From Lacrimispora xylanolytica (GTDB lineage: Bacteria; Bacillota; Clostridia; Lachnospirales; Lachnospiraceae), in contig NZ_CP113524.1 of the NCBI RefSeq assembly GCF_026723765.1, forward strand, positions 1,039,001 to 1,103,000: a DNA stretch of 64,000 bases. Reading direction: 5' to 3'. Below are positions 1-9,214 of the stretch, piece by piece. The notes beneath the pieces were generated by a model. It saw nothing but the letters and a program-made list of their open reading frames with translations. It searched no databases and was not told the origin of the DNA. The translations under genes were made by a program, and so were the position numbers. How positions within the stretch are numbered: position 1 is the stretch's first letter; every line of letters begins with the position of its first letter.

Positions 1-108
1 ATTCACGCAAGGATGCGGGAGTATCTTTACGAATTAAAACATTCTGACCATCTGGTCACCACCATTGTACCGATTGGTGACGGTATGACCGTCAGCATTC
101 GAAGATAA
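1..108 (+). CDS. O-methyltransferase C-terminus (TrmR-like), partial
   Basis: Only the last 35 codons are in the window; the frame is open from base 1 and stops with TAA at 106-108. The tail (DHLVTTIVPIGDGMTVSIRR) matches the final beta-strands of class I SAM-dependent family-3 O-methyltransferases. In Firmicutes this gene (trmR/yrrM) sits just upstream of U32-family genes, as here, with a 21-base gap. TrmR methylates 5-hydroxyuridine at tRNA position 34 to 5-methoxyuridine. The family call rests on a short segment plus context. Confidence 0.7.
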   Translation: MHARMREYLYELKHSDHLVTTIVPIGDGMTVSIRR

Positions 109-129
109 AGAACCAAAGAGAGGAGCTTC

Positions 130-1359
130 ATGAGAAAGACGGAACTTTTAATCCCGGCAGGCAGCTTAGATACCTTAAAGACCGCAGTCATTTACGGTGC
201 AGATGCTGTTTATCTGGGAGGAGAAGCCTTCGGACTTCGTGCCAAGGCGAAAAATTTTACACAGGATGAGATTCGGCAGGGGATTGCCTTTGCCCACGAG
301 CATGGAGTTAAAGTGTACATTACAGCCAATATTCTGGCTCACAATGAGGATCTTAACGGAGTTGAGGAATACTTTAAGGAATTAAAGGAAATCTGTCCTG
401 ACGCCGTAATCATTTCAGACCCTGGTGTATTTGCCATTGCAAAACAAATCATGCCTGAGATGGAAATTCACATCAGCACCCAGGCTAACAATACCAATTA
501 CGGAACCTTTTTATTCTGGCATCAGCTTGGAGCAAAGCGTGTGGTTACGGCCAGAGAACTTTCCCTGGCTGAGATTAAGGAGATCCGCAGCCGTATCCCA
601 GAGGATTTAGAGATTGAAAGCTTTATCCATGGAGCCATGTGCATGTCCTATTCCGGCCGCTGTCTCTTAAGCAACTACATGACAGGCAGAGATGCAAACC
701 AAGGCGCCTGCTCTCACCCATGCCGTTGGAAATACTCCATCGTAGAGGAAAAACGTCCCGGGGAGTATATGCAGGTCTATGAAAATGAGCGTGGAACCTA
801 TATCTTTAATTCCAAGGATTTATGCATGATCGAGTACATTCCGGAGATGATTGATGCTGGTATTGACAGCTTTAAAATCGAAGGGCGTATGAAAACCGCT
901 CTTTATGCGGCTACTGTTACAAGAACTTACCGGAAAGCCATTGACGATTATTTAAAGGATCCAAAGATATATGAGGCTAATTTAGACTGGTATCGTTCTG
1001 AAATCGGGAAATGTACTTACCGGGAATTCACCACTGGGTTCTATTTTGGTAAGCCAGATTCCACCACTCAGATCTATGATAACAATACTTATGTAAAAAA
1101 TTACACGTATCTTGGAACCGTAGAAGCGGTAGATGAGAGAGGGTATTCGAAAATAGAGCAGAAAAATAAATTTTCAGTGGGTGAGACTATTGAGATTATG
1201 AAGCCGGACGGACGCAATCTTGACGCAGTTGTAAAAGGAATTTACAATGAAGAGGGAGCTCCTCAGGAGAGCGCACCTCATTCCAGACAAATACTTTTTG
1301 TTGATTTGAGCGTGGAGATGGATCCTTATGACATTCTCCGCCGCAGCGAGATGTCTTAA
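130..1359 (+). CDS. U32 family protein, TrhP-like tRNA U34 hydroxylation factor
   Basis: A 409-residue protein of the U32 'peptidase/collagenase-like' family. The N-terminal half is a TIM-barrel-like domain beginning ELLIPAGSLDTLKTAV with the family's GADAVYLGG segment. The U32 signature ESFIHGAMCMSYSGRC and further cysteines (NQGACSHPCRW) lie near residues 160-200 and are the kind that hold an Fe-S cluster. The C-terminal part is the beta-barrel-like extension of the long form. Known relatives (TrhP/YrrO, RlhA) hydroxylate RNA rather than cleave protein. The adjacent TrmR-like methyltransferase supports a role in 5-hydroxyuridine formation at tRNA U34. ATG at 130 follows GAGAGGAGC. A strong terminator follows the gene. 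Confidence 0.85.
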   Translation: MRKTELLIPAGSLDTLKTAVIYGADAVYLGGEAFGLRAKAKNFTQDEIRQGIAFAHEHGVKVYITANILAHNEDLNGVEEYFKELKEICPDAVIISDPGVFAIAKQIMPEMEIHISTQANNTNYGTFLFWHQLGAKRVVTARELSLAEIKEIRSRIPEDLEIESFIHGAMCMSYSGRCLLSNYMTGRDANQGACSHPCRWKYSIVEEKRPGEYMQVYENERGTYIFNSKDLCMIEYIPEMIDAGIDSFKIEGRMKTALYAATVTRTYRKAIDDYLKDPKIYEANLDWYRSEIGKCTYREFTTGFYFGKPDSTTQIYDNNTYVKNYTYLGTVEAVDERGYSKIEQKNKFSVGETIEIMKPDGRNLDAVVKGIYNEEGAPQESAPHSRQILFVDLSVEMDPYDILRRSEMS

Positions 1360-1374
1360 CTCATAAAATAGAAG

Positions 1375-1416
1375 CGTGCAGAGTATTACGGAGATCCGTG
1401 TACTCTGCACGTTTTT
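1375..1416 (+). terminator. Rho-independent terminator after the U32 gene
   Basis: CGTGCAGAGTA at 1375-1385 pairs perfectly with TACTCTGCACG at 1401-1411, followed by five T residues. It ends the TrmR/U32 transcript. Confidence 0.9.
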
Positions 1417-1446
1417 CTTTGGAAATTGCAGTATCATGGGTGACAG

Positions 1447-1475
1447 TTGTAGAAATGGTCATCTTGTAGTATACT
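1447..1475 (+). promoter_or_regulatory. Sigma-A-type promoter for the YdcF/M16C/era operon
   Basis: TTGTAG (1447-1452), a 17-base spacer and TATACT (1470-1475) lie just after the preceding terminator and about 65 bases before the first gene. The genes up to recO are closely spaced in the same direction and probably share this start. Confidence 0.6.
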
Positions 1476-1539
1476 ATAGAAGAATTATACCCAGAAATTA
1501 CCTGGATTTAGAGGGAACAAAAATGGAGGCTTGCCTATT

Positions 1540-2361
1540 ATGTGGATTTTATGGCTGATAGCAGTTTTATGTGTGATCTATTACGTCATAATCGTTACTT
1601 ATTCGGGACTATCTACTTCCTTTTCCATTATCTGGCTTTTTTTTGCGGCGGTCTGTATTTTATTCGGTTTAGGCTGGGATACTTATATAAGACAAAAAGA
1701 CAGGATTCCCTTATGGCTTCCGGTCTCTATGGTTACCATATGCTGTACAGGACTCCTGGTATTTACGATTGTGGAGATTTTGGTTTTCACGGGAGTTGCA
1801 GCCAGGGATACGTCAAAGCTTGATTATGTCATAGTCTTAGGAGCCAGGGTAAAGGAAGATGGAATCAGCAAATCATTAAAAAAACGTTTGGATAAGGCCA
1901 TAGATTATCTGGATGAGAATCCTGGAACCATTCTCGTTCTTTCTGGTGCCCAAGGAATGGATGAGCCGGTCAGTGAGGCTTTGGCTATGAAAGAATATCT
2001 GGTCTTTAATGGAGTTAAGGAAGAACAGCTGATTTTAGAGACACGTTCCTACAGTACGGTGGAGAACATTGCATACAGCCGTGTGGCAATTGAAGAGGAT
2101 CAGGAAAGAAAGAAGGCTAAGAGCCAGGAAAGTCCCATTATTATGGTGCCAGGAACGTATGTAGAGGTTCCGGATAAACCCATTAAGATTGGTGTACTGA
2201 CCAGTGATTTCCACGTGTTCCGCGCTCAGCAGATAGCAAAAAAGTGGGGAATACCGGATATTTACAGCATATCCTGTGATTCAGATCCGGTTCTTTTCAT
2301 ACACTTTTGCGTCAGGGAGTGTGCAGCGATATTAAAAGACAAATTAGTGGGCAATATGTAA
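1540..2361 (+). CDS. YdcF/SanA family (DUF218) membrane protein
   Basis: A 273-residue protein. The first ~90 residues hold about three hydrophobic segments. A soluble DUF218 domain follows from about residue 95, with the family's YVIVLGARV start, a VLSGAQG loop and the ETRSYSTVENIAYS segment. YdcF/SanA proteins are linked to cell-envelope integrity, and the exact reaction is unknown for most. ATG at 1540 is preferred: GGAGG at 1525-1529 gives 10-base spacing, whereas the in-frame TTG at 1531 is only one base from it. The next gene begins 34 bases downstream, so co-transcription with the M16C peptidase is likely. Confidence 0.8.
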   Translation: MWILWLIAVLCVIYYVIIVTYSGLSTSFSIIWLFFAAVCILFGLGWDTYIRQKDRIPLWLPVSMVTICCTGLLVFTIVEILVFTGVAARDTSKLDYVIVLGARVKEDGISKSLKKRLDKAIDYLDENPGTILVLSGAQGMDEPVSEALAMKEYLVFNGVKEEQLILETRSYSTVENIAYSRVAIEEDQERKKAKSQESPIIMVPGTYVEVPDKPIKIGVLTSDFHVFRAQQIAKKWGIPDIYSISCDSDPVLFIHFCVRECAAILKDKLVGNM

Positions 2362-2395
2362 GTAATAATGATTATGCAGGAGGAACAAAGATAGA

Positions 2396-5320
2396 ATGTA
2401 TGATTTGAAAAACTTGAATGCTTATGAGTTAGTAGAAGAAAAAGAAATAAAAGAAATTCAGGCAAAGGGAAGTGTCCTTCGCCATAAGAAAAGCGGGGCC
2501 AGAATCTTTTTAGTGGAGTGTGAGGATGACAATAAGGTCTTCTCCATTGGTTTTCGTACACCGCCGTCAGACAGCACCGGTGTGGCCCATATTCTGGAAC
2601 ACAGTGTGCTTTGTGGCTCGGACAAGTTCCCGGTAAAGGATCCTTTTGTGGAACTGGTAAAGGGCTCTTTGAATACCTTTTTAAATGCCATGACTTATCC
2701 GGATAAAACCGTATATCCGATTGCAAGCTGCAATGAAAAGGACTTTCAGAATTTAATGAACGTCTATATGGATGCCGTGCTCCATCCAAATATCTATAAA
2801 GAGCAGAAGATCTTTATGCAGGAGGGGTGGCATTATGAGATGGAAACCCCGGAATCTGATGTAATCTACAATGGTGTTGTATACAATGAGATGAAGGGGG
2901 CTTTTTCATCCCCGGAAGAAGTCTTAGACCGTTTTACAAGAAAAGTGTTGTTCCCTGACAGCTGTTACGGCCAGGAATCCGGTGGTGATCCATCCTTTAT
3001 TCCTGATCTGACCTATAATGATTTTCTGGATTTCCACAGAAGGTATTATCATCCTTCCAACAGCTATATCTATCTATACGGCGATATGAATATGGAAGAG
3101 AAGCTTACATGGCTTGATGAGGAATATTTAAGCCATTATGATGAAATTTCCATTGATTCCAGAATCAGAAGCCAAAAGCCATTTGAAAAGCCTGTAGAAG
3201 CTGAGACCTTCTATTCGATTACAGAGGGAGAATCTCTGGATAATGCCACCTATCTTTCCATTAATACCGTAATAGGAAACAATTTAGACCCCAAACATTA
3301 TGTTGCATTTCAAATTTTGGAATATACCCTTCTTGATGCACCAGGAGCCCCTCTTAAGCAGGCTCTCATCGATGCTGGAATCGGTCAGGATATACTGGGC
3401 GGTTATGACAGCGGAATCTTACAGCCTTATTTCTCTGTCATTGCAAAGAATGCCAATGGGGACCAGAAGGGCGAGTTCCTTGCAGTGGTAAAAGGAACCT
3501 TAAGAAAGCTTGCAGATGAAGGAATCAACCGCAAGAGCTTAAAAGCCGGAATGAACTATTATGAATTCCGTTATCGTGAGGCTGATTACGGTTCCGCTCC
3601 TAAGGGACTGATGTATGGACTCCAGTGTATGGACAGCTGGCTTTATGACGGTGATCCTATGATGCATCTGGAGTATCAGGAGACCTTTGATTATTTAAAG
3701 AAGGTAGTGGATGACGGATACTTTGAAGAGCTCATCCGGGAATATTTGCTGGATAATCCTTTTGAAGCATATTTGACCGTAAGTCCGAAAAAGAATCTGA
3801 CTGCAATGGAAGAAGAGAAAACCGCCAAAAAGCTGGCGGTCTACAAGGCATCTTTAACACAGGATGAGATTACCCGTCTTGTGGAACAGACTCATGCCTT
3901 AAGAGAGTATCAGGAAACACCGTCCGATCAGAAAAATTTAGAAAAGATTCCTATGCTTAAAAGGGAAGACATCACCAGGGAGCCAGAAGAGATTATCTGG
4001 GAAGAGAAGGAAGCCCATGGTGTTAAGGTAATCCACCATAACATGTTTACCTCAGGCATCGGATATTTAAAGGTCTTATTTGATACCTCAGCCGTTCCTA
4101 CAGAGGATCTGCCCTACGTTGGATTTTTGAAATCCCTTTTAGGCTATGTGGATACAGAGAATTTCACGTACAGTGACTTGACCAGTGAGATCCATCTAAA
4201 CAGCGGCGGCGTGGGCTTTAGCGTCACCTCTTATCCGGATCTGAAAAACCAGGGACAGTTTAAGGGGTATTTTATGGCAAGCGCCAGAGTCATGTATGAT
4301 AAGCTGGACTTTGGATTTTCCATTCTTGCTGAGATTTTAACCCGTTCTGTTCTCGACGATGAAAAGCGTATGGGAGAAGTAATCAGCGAAACAAGATCAA
4401 GGGCCAGAATGAAGCTGGAAGGCGCCTGCCATTCAGCAGCAGTTGCCAGAGCTACTTCTTATTTTTCTGCCGCTTCCTCTTACAATGATATGACCGGAGG
4501 AATCGGATACTATGAATTCCTGGAACAGCTGGAAAAGGATTTTGCCAATGACAAGCAGGCAGTGATTGCCAGACTGAAAGCAGTGATTAAGAAGCTGTTT
4601 AACACCGGGAATATGCTGGTCAGCTATACTGCTGATGAGGAAGGCTATAAGCTTCTTCCAGAGGCAATGAAGCAGCTTACCTCTGTTCTTCCTGAGGGCG
4701 GCAGTACCAGTTACCCATTTGATTATCAGAGCGGAAACAGAAACGAAGGCTTTGCGACTGCCTCCCAGGTAAACTACGTGGCCAGATGCGGAAGCTTTTT
4801 AGACAGTGGTCTTACGTATACAGGAGCTTTAAAGATATTAAAGGTTATTTTAAGCTATGATTATCTATGGATCAATATCAGGGTAAAGGGCGGTGCCTAT
4901 GGCTGTATGAGCGGCTTTGGCCGTTCCGGGGAAGGATATTTTGCTTCCTACCGTGACCCGAATTTAAAAGAGACGAACCAGATCTATGAAGGTGTGGTAG
5001 ATTATTTAGAGAAATTCCAGGTCGAGGACAGGGACATGACCAAATATGTCATCGGAACCGTCAGCGACATGGATGTGCCATATCCACCGTCAACAAAAGG
5101 AAACAGAGGCCTTTCTGCCTACCTGTCCGGCGTTGACCAGGAGATGATGAAACGGGAGCGTGAGGAGGTTTTAAATGCCACTCAGGAAGATATCCGGAAA
5201 CTGGCACCTATTGTAAAAGCCGTTTTAAGTACCAACAGCCTCTGCGTCATCGGCAATGAAGACAGAATCGCAGCGGATAAGGATTTCTTTGGAGAGACAA
5301 AGAACTTATTCCACTCATAA
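2396..5320 (+). CDS. M16C family zinc metalloprotease (presequence-protease type)
   Basis: A 974-residue protein of the insulinase/M16C class, full length for PreP/Cym1-like enzymes. The inverted zinc motif HILEH is at residues 65-69. The family's distal segment (NEMKGAFSSPEEVL) lies about 75 residues later, as expected for the third zinc ligand. The rest carries the M16C-associated domain and a second, catalytically inactive M16-like half ending with an RVKGGAYGCMSGFGRSG loop typical of the C-terminal half. There is no signal peptide, so it is cytoplasmic. Relatives degrade unstructured peptides enclosed in a chamber. ATG at 2396 follows AGGAGG with ordinary spacing. It is 16 bases from era. 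Confidence 0.92.
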   Translation: MYDLKNLNAYELVEEKEIKEIQAKGSVLRHKKSGARIFLVECEDDNKVFSIGFRTPPSDSTGVAHILEHSVLCGSDKFPVKDPFVELVKGSLNTFLNAMTYPDKTVYPIASCNEKDFQNLMNVYMDAVLHPNIYKEQKIFMQEGWHYEMETPESDVIYNGVVYNEMKGAFSSPEEVLDRFTRKVLFPDSCYGQESGGDPSFIPDLTYNDFLDFHRRYYHPSNSYIYLYGDMNMEEKLTWLDEEYLSHYDEISIDSRIRSQKPFEKPVEAETFYSITEGESLDNATYLSINTVIGNNLDPKHYVAFQILEYTLLDAPGAPLKQALIDAGIGQDILGGYDSGILQPYFSVIAKNANGDQKGEFLAVVKGTLRKLADEGINRKSLKAGMNYYEFRYREADYGSAPKGLMYGLQCMDSWLYDGDPMMHLEYQETFDYLKKVVDDGYFEELIREYLLDNPFEAYLTVSPKKNLTAMEEEKTAKKLAVYKASLTQDEITRLVEQTHALREYQETPSDQKNLEKIPMLKREDITREPEEIIWEEKEAHGVKVIHHNMFTSGIGYLKVLFDTSAVPTEDLPYVGFLKSLLGYVDTENFTYSDLTSEIHLNSGGVGFSVTSYPDLKNQGQFKGYFMASARVMYDKLDFGFSILAEILTRSVLDDEKRMGEVISETRSRARMKLEGACHSAAVARATSYFSAASSYNDMTGGIGYYEFLEQLEKDFANDKQAVIARLKAVIKKLFNTGNMLVSYTADEEGYKLLPEAMKQLTSVLPEGGSTSYPFDYQSGNRNEGFATASQVNYVARCGSFLDSGLTYTGALKILKVILSYDYLWINIRVKGGAYGCMSGFGRSGEGYFASYRDPNLKETNQIYEGVVDYLEKFQVEDRDMTKYVIGTVSDMDVPYPPSTKGNRGLSAYLSGVDQEMMKREREEVLNATQEDIRKLAPIVKAVLSTNSLCVIGNEDRIAADKDFFGETKNLFHS

Positions 5321-5336
5321 CACAAAGGAGAACCAT

Positions 5337-6242
5337 ATGGAAACCAATTATAAATCAGGCTTTGTAACCCTGATCGGACGCCCAAACGTAGGGAAGTCCA
5401 CCCTGATGAACCATCTGATCGGCCAGAAGATTGCAATCACCTCTGATAAGCCCCAGACCACAAGAAACCGGATACAGACTGTTTATACAGACGACAGAGG
5501 GCAGATTATATTTCTGGACACACCTGGTATTCATAAGGCCAAGAACAAGCTTGGGGAATATATGGTAAGCGTGGCAGAGCACACCTTAAAAGAGGTAGAT
5601 GTAGTGTTATGGCTGGTGGAGCCTACCACTTATATCGGAGCAGGAGAGCAGTATATCGCTGAGCAGCTTTCCAATGTGAAAACTCCGATCATTCTGGTCA
5701 TTAATAAGATTGATACGGTAAAGAATCAGGAAGACATTCTTACGTTCATCAGTACCTATAAGGATATCTGTAATTTTGCTGAAATCGTACCTGTTTCTGC
5801 ATTAAAGGATAAAAATACAGATCTGATGCTGGAGCTGATCTACAAATATCTTCCTTATGGTCCTCAGTATTATGATGAGGATACGGTCACAGACCAGCCT
5901 ATGCGCCAGATTGCAGCAGAGCTGATCCGGGAGAAAGCCCTTCGTCTCTTAAAGGATGAGATTCCTCATGGAATCGCAGTAACCGTAGAGAAGATGACAG
6001 AGCGTCAGAACGGAATCATGGATGTGGAAGCCAATATCGTTTGCGAACGGGATTCTCATAAGGGAATTATCATCGGAAAAGGCGGCTCCATGTTAAAGAA
6101 GATCGGAACCCAGGCACGTAAGGAGATTGAAAATCTTATGGATACGAAGGTAAATCTCCAGCTGTGGGTTAAGGTCCGGAAAGAGTGGCGTGACAGTGAG
6201 CTTTATATGAAGAATTATGGATACAATCAAAAAGATATCTAA
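5337..6242 (+). CDS. era: GTPase Era
   Basis: A 301-residue ribosome-assembly GTPase. G1 is GRPNVGKS (14-21), the switch region carries TTRNRI, G3 is DTPG (61-64) and G4 is NKID (123-126). The C-terminal KH domain has the GKGG loop in IIIGKGGSMLKKIG. Era binds the 3' end of 16S rRNA during 30S maturation at the ribosome and membrane. ATG at 5337 follows AAAGGAG; a longer frame opening at 5256 lies inside the preceding gene and is not used. It is followed after 14 bases by recO, a common Firmicute order. Confidence 0.97.
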   Translation: METNYKSGFVTLIGRPNVGKSTLMNHLIGQKIAITSDKPQTTRNRIQTVYTDDRGQIIFLDTPGIHKAKNKLGEYMVSVAEHTLKEVDVVLWLVEPTTYIGAGEQYIAEQLSNVKTPIILVINKIDTVKNQEDILTFISTYKDICNFAEIVPVSALKDKNTDLMLELIYKYLPYGPQYYDEDTVTDQPMRQIAAELIREKALRLLKDEIPHGIAVTVEKMTERQNGIMDVEANIVCERDSHKGIIIGKGGSMLKKIGTQARKEIENLMDTKVNLQLWVKVRKEWRDSELYMKNYGYNQKDI

Positions 6243-6256
6243 AACGGTGGCAGGAA

Positions 6257-6904
6257 TTGAAGGATGTTGAAAAGCTGACAGGGATGGTGATCAAAGCAGC
6301 CCCTGTAGGAGAAATGGATAAACGCCTTGTGATACTCACCAGGGAAAGAGGAAAGATCACTGCATTTGCCAGAGGAGCAAGAAGGCCCGGCAATCAGTTG
6401 ATGGGACTTAGCCGTCCCTTTGCCTTCGGACAGTTTTCGCTGTACGAAGGCAGGGATTCCTACTCCCTGCGTTCGGCGGAGATAACCAATTATTTTGAAG
6501 ATCTGGCTCAGGATATGGAAGGAACCTGTTATGGTTCTTATTTTCTTGAGCTGGCTGATTATTATGCCCGTGAAAATGAGGACGCGACCGGCCTGTTAAA
6601 GCTTTTGTATCAGTCGGTACGGGCCCTTTTAAAGCCTGCCTTAAAAAATGAGCTGGTTCAGAGAATCTTTGAATTAAAGACCATGGTCATAAACGGAGAG
6701 TACACCGAAGCACCTCCCCGACCTGCCAGTGATTCCGCAAACTATGCCTGGGAGTATGTAATCGCATCTCCGGTGGAACATCTTTATACCTTCACTCTGA
6801 CGGAGCCGGTCTTAGAAGAATTCGCCCGCTGCGTGGAAATGAATAAAAAACGATTTATAGACAGGGAATTTCACTCCCTGGATATTTTGCACACCATGAT
6901 GTAA
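6257..6904 (+). CDS. recO: DNA repair protein RecO
   Basis: A 215-residue protein with the RecO OB-fold start: LTGMVIKAAPVGEMDKRLVI then TRERGKITAFARGARRPG. A helical C-terminal domain follows (YADYYAREN-like segment, LVQRIFELKTMVINGEY). RecO loads RecA onto SSB-coated single strands with RecR. The start is a TTG at 6257 with AGGA just upstream; the first in-frame ATG (6284) would remove the first strand of the OB fold. It is shorter than many RecO proteins (about 240-250), and no CxxC zinc pair is seen in the C-terminal part. It lies immediately downstream of era. Confidence 0.9.
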   Translation: MKDVEKLTGMVIKAAPVGEMDKRLVILTRERGKITAFARGARRPGNQLMGLSRPFAFGQFSLYEGRDSYSLRSAEITNYFEDLAQDMEGTCYGSYFLELADYYARENEDATGLLKLLYQSVRALLKPALKNELVQRIFELKTMVINGEYTEAPPRPASDSANYAWEYVIASPVEHLYTFTLTEPVLEEFARCVEMNKKRFIDREFHSLDILHTMM

Positions 6905-6970
6905 TGCAAAGTATTGAAATGAAGGATATGATTTGGTATAATCCACGTAAGCGATGAGAAGTGCGAATGG

Positions 6971-7075
6971 GAATACAGAAAAAATTTTGTTGTGCTTGCA
7001 CATAAAAAATTTTTCCTGTATTCTGATTCATAGGGCGAATGCCCGTGAGGGGGAAATCCTCAAGATTTCCCCCTC
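6971..7075. repeat. Cluster of three strong inverted repeats between recO and a lipoprotein gene
   Basis: The 204-base gap holds three consecutive hairpins. The first is a 53-base imperfect palindrome with outer arms GAATACAG (6971-6978) and CTGTATTC (7016-7023), A/T-rich middle arms, and an inner TGTGC-TT-GCACA. The second is GGGC-GAAT-GCCC (7033-7044). The third is a perfect 12-base stem, GAGGGGGAAATC (7047-7058) with GATTTCCCCCTC (7064-7075). None is followed by a clean T-run, so these are not typical terminators. The function is unknown: a small mobile palindromic repeat or an mRNA processing/stability structure are options. Confidence 0.7.
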
Positions 7076-7108
7076 CAGCACCGCGGATTCAATGCAGGAG
7101 GAAGATGG

Positions 7109-7732
7109 ATGAAAAAAAAGAAAGCAGCTTTGGCAGCTCTCATTGTTGCGGGAATGCTGACTGGCTGTCTTGGAAGAACCGGCACCAACGCCCAGAATGC
7201 AGAGAGCAGCAGAATTTTTGTAACAGGGACCGGAGGGCTTCAGACAGCAACGGTAGAAACCTATGTACAACAGGATTATTATAATGCGGATGAACTAAAA
7301 GCGTATCTGGAAGAGACGGCCACGTCATACAATCAGGCCAATGGAGAAGGCGCTGTGAAGCTTGAGTCCTGCACCATGGAAAAAGGAATTGCCAGAATGG
7401 TGTTTCAGTATAACTCCAGCAAGGATCTGGTAAGCTTTGCATCTCAGTATGAGGATAAGGATAACCAGGTGGACTCCCTTTCCGTCACCAATTTTTCAGA
7501 AGTATCCGGTCAGGCGGAATCAGAGGGCGTGGAGTTTTTAAAGGCTTCTGACGGGAAAAAGGCGGAGAAAAAAGCGTTAAAGGGCGAAAGCCACGCGGTT
7601 GTGGTAGAGACGAAAAAGCCGGTTACCATACAGACAGAGGGCAAGCTGTTATTCGTATCAAAGAACGTTGTCATTAAGGATCAACATACAGTACAGACGT
7701 CAGAGGGAAAAAATTACATCATTTTTAAATAA
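7109..7732 (+). CDS. Putative lipoprotein of unknown function
   Basis: A 207-residue protein. The N-terminus is a lipoprotein signal: [20 protein letters not shown] with lipobox LTGC, so the mature protein starts at Cys20. The rest is soluble, with no recognised domain. A C-terminal beta-rich segment ([37 protein letters not shown]-like) is visible. It sits 14 bases before glyS and probably shares its transcript. AGGAGGAAG precedes the ATG. I do not recognise the family. Confidence 0.75.
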   Translation: MKKKKAALAALIVAGMLTGCLGRTGTNAQNAESSRIFVTGTGGLQTATVETYVQQDYYNADELKAYLEETATSYNQANGEGAVKLESCTMEKGIARMVFQYNSSKDLVSFASQYEDKDNQVDSLSVTNFSEVSGQAESEGVEFLKASDGKKAEKKALKGESHAVVVETKKPVTIQTEGKLLFVSKNVVIKDQHTVQTSEGKNYIIFK

Positions 7733-7746
7733 GAGAGGTTAAGATC

Positions 7747-9135
7747 ATGGAAAAGACAATGGAAAAGATAGTGGGACTTGCAAAATCAAGAGGATTTGTA
7801 TATCCTGGTTCGGAGATTTACGGCGGTCTTGCCAATACATGGGATTACGGAAACTTAGGTGTGGAACTTAAGAACAACGTAAAAAAAGCATGGTGGCTGA
7901 AGTTCATTCAGGAGAGTCCTTATAACGTAGGCGTGGACTGCGCGATTTTAATGAATTCCCAGACCTGGATCGCATCCGGACATTTGGGCGGCTTCTCCGA
8001 CCCTCTGATGGACTGCAAAGCCTGCAAGGAGCGTTTCCGTGCAGATAAGATCATTGAAGATTACATGGCTGAGAACGGCATTACCATCGAAGGATCTGTT
8101 GATGCCTGGTCTCAGGAAGAGATGAAGAAGTATATCGATGAGAAGAATATCTGCTGTCCAAGCTGCGGCAAACATGATTTTACCGATATCCGTCAGTTCA
8201 ACTTAATGTTCAAGACCTTCCAGGGCGTAACTGAAGACGCAAAGAATACGGTATACTTAAGACCTGAGACTGCTCAGGGTATTTTCGTAAACTTTAAAAA
8301 CGTTCAGAGAACCTCCAGAAAGAAAATTCCTTTTGGTATCGGTCAGGTAGGTAAATCCTTCCGTAATGAGATCACACCAGGAAACTTCACCTTCCGTACC
8401 AGAGAGTTTGAGCAGATGGAGCTGGAATTCTTCTGTGAGCCGGATACTGATTTAGAATGGTTCGCATACTGGAAAGAATTCTGCATCACCTGGTTAAAGG
8501 ACCTTGGCATCAAAGATGACGAGATGCGTGTAAGAGACCATGATAAGGAAGAGCTTTCCTTCTACAGCAAGGCTACCTCTGATATCGAGTTCTTATTCCC
8601 ATTTGGCTGGGGAGAGTTATGGGGAATTGCTGACAGAACCGATTACGATCTGACTCAGCATCAGAATACCTCTGGCCAGGATCTGACTTATTTTGATGAT
8701 GAAAAGAAAGAACGCTACATTCCATATGTAATTGAGCCATCTCTTGGTGCAGACCGTGTAACTCTGGCTTTCTTATGTGCGGCCTACGATGAAGAAGAGA
8801 TTGCAGAAGGAGACGTTCGTACTGTTCTTCATTTCCATCCTGCCATCGCTCCGGTTAAGATCGGTGTGCTTCCTCTTTCCAAGAAGCTGAATGAAGGGGC
8901 TGAAAAGGTATTTGAGGAACTTCGCAAGCACTATAACTGTGAGTTTGACGACAGAGGAAATATTGGAAAGCGTTACAGAAGACAGGATGAAATCGGTACT
9001 CCGTTCTGCATTACCTATGATTTTGATTCCGAGGAAGATCACGCAGTGACCGTTCGTGACCGTGATACCATGGATCAGGTAAGAGTTCCGATTGCAGAGC
9101 TGAAAGATTATTTCGAAGATAAATTCCGTTTCTAG
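7747..9135 (+). CDS. glyS: Glycyl-tRNA synthetase, single-chain class II
   Basis: A 462-residue alpha2-type glycyl-tRNA synthetase (eukaryote/archaeal-like GlyQS form). The N-terminal part has [25 protein letters not shown] zinc-binding-like insertion carries CKAC near 95 and CCPSC near 138. Motif 2 is [25 protein letters not shown]. Motif 3 is in [18 protein letters not shown]. The C-terminal anticodon-binding domain starts near [13 protein letters not shown]. It charges tRNA-Gly in the cytoplasm. No T-box leader is visible, because the upstream gene is only 14 bases away. A strong terminator follows. Confidence 0.96.
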   Translation: MEKTMEKIVGLAKSRGFVYPGSEIYGGLANTWDYGNLGVELKNNVKKAWWLKFIQESPYNVGVDCAILMNSQTWIASGHLGGFSDPLMDCKACKERFRADKIIEDYMAENGITIEGSVDAWSQEEMKKYIDEKNICCPSCGKHDFTDIRQFNLMFKTFQGVTEDAKNTVYLRPETAQGIFVNFKNVQRTSRKKIPFGIGQVGKSFRNEITPGNFTFRTREFEQMELEFFCEPDTDLEWFAYWKEFCITWLKDLGIKDDEMRVRDHDKEELSFYSKATSDIEFLFPFGWGELWGIADRTDYDLTQHQNTSGQDLTYFDDEKKERYIPYVIEPSLGADRVTLAFLCAAYDEEEIAEGDVRTVLHFHPAIAPVKIGVLPLSKKLNEGAEKVFEELRKHYNCEFDDRGNIGKRYRRQDEIGTPFCITYDFDSEEDHAVTVRDRDTMDQVRVPIAELKDYFEDKFRF

Positions 9136-9143
9136 GAACTTTT

Positions 9144-9190
9144 AAAGGTGCAGTGTAAGGCGGGGAATGCCTTTGCCTGCACCTTTTTCC
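9144..9190 (+). terminator. Terminator after glyS
   Basis: AAAGGTGCAG (9144-9153) pairs with CTGCACCTTT (9177-9186), with an inner AAGGC/GCCTT extension, followed by a T-rich tail. Confidence 0.9.
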
Positions 9191-9214
9191 TTTCTAGGGG
9201 ATAAGGAGAACAAC

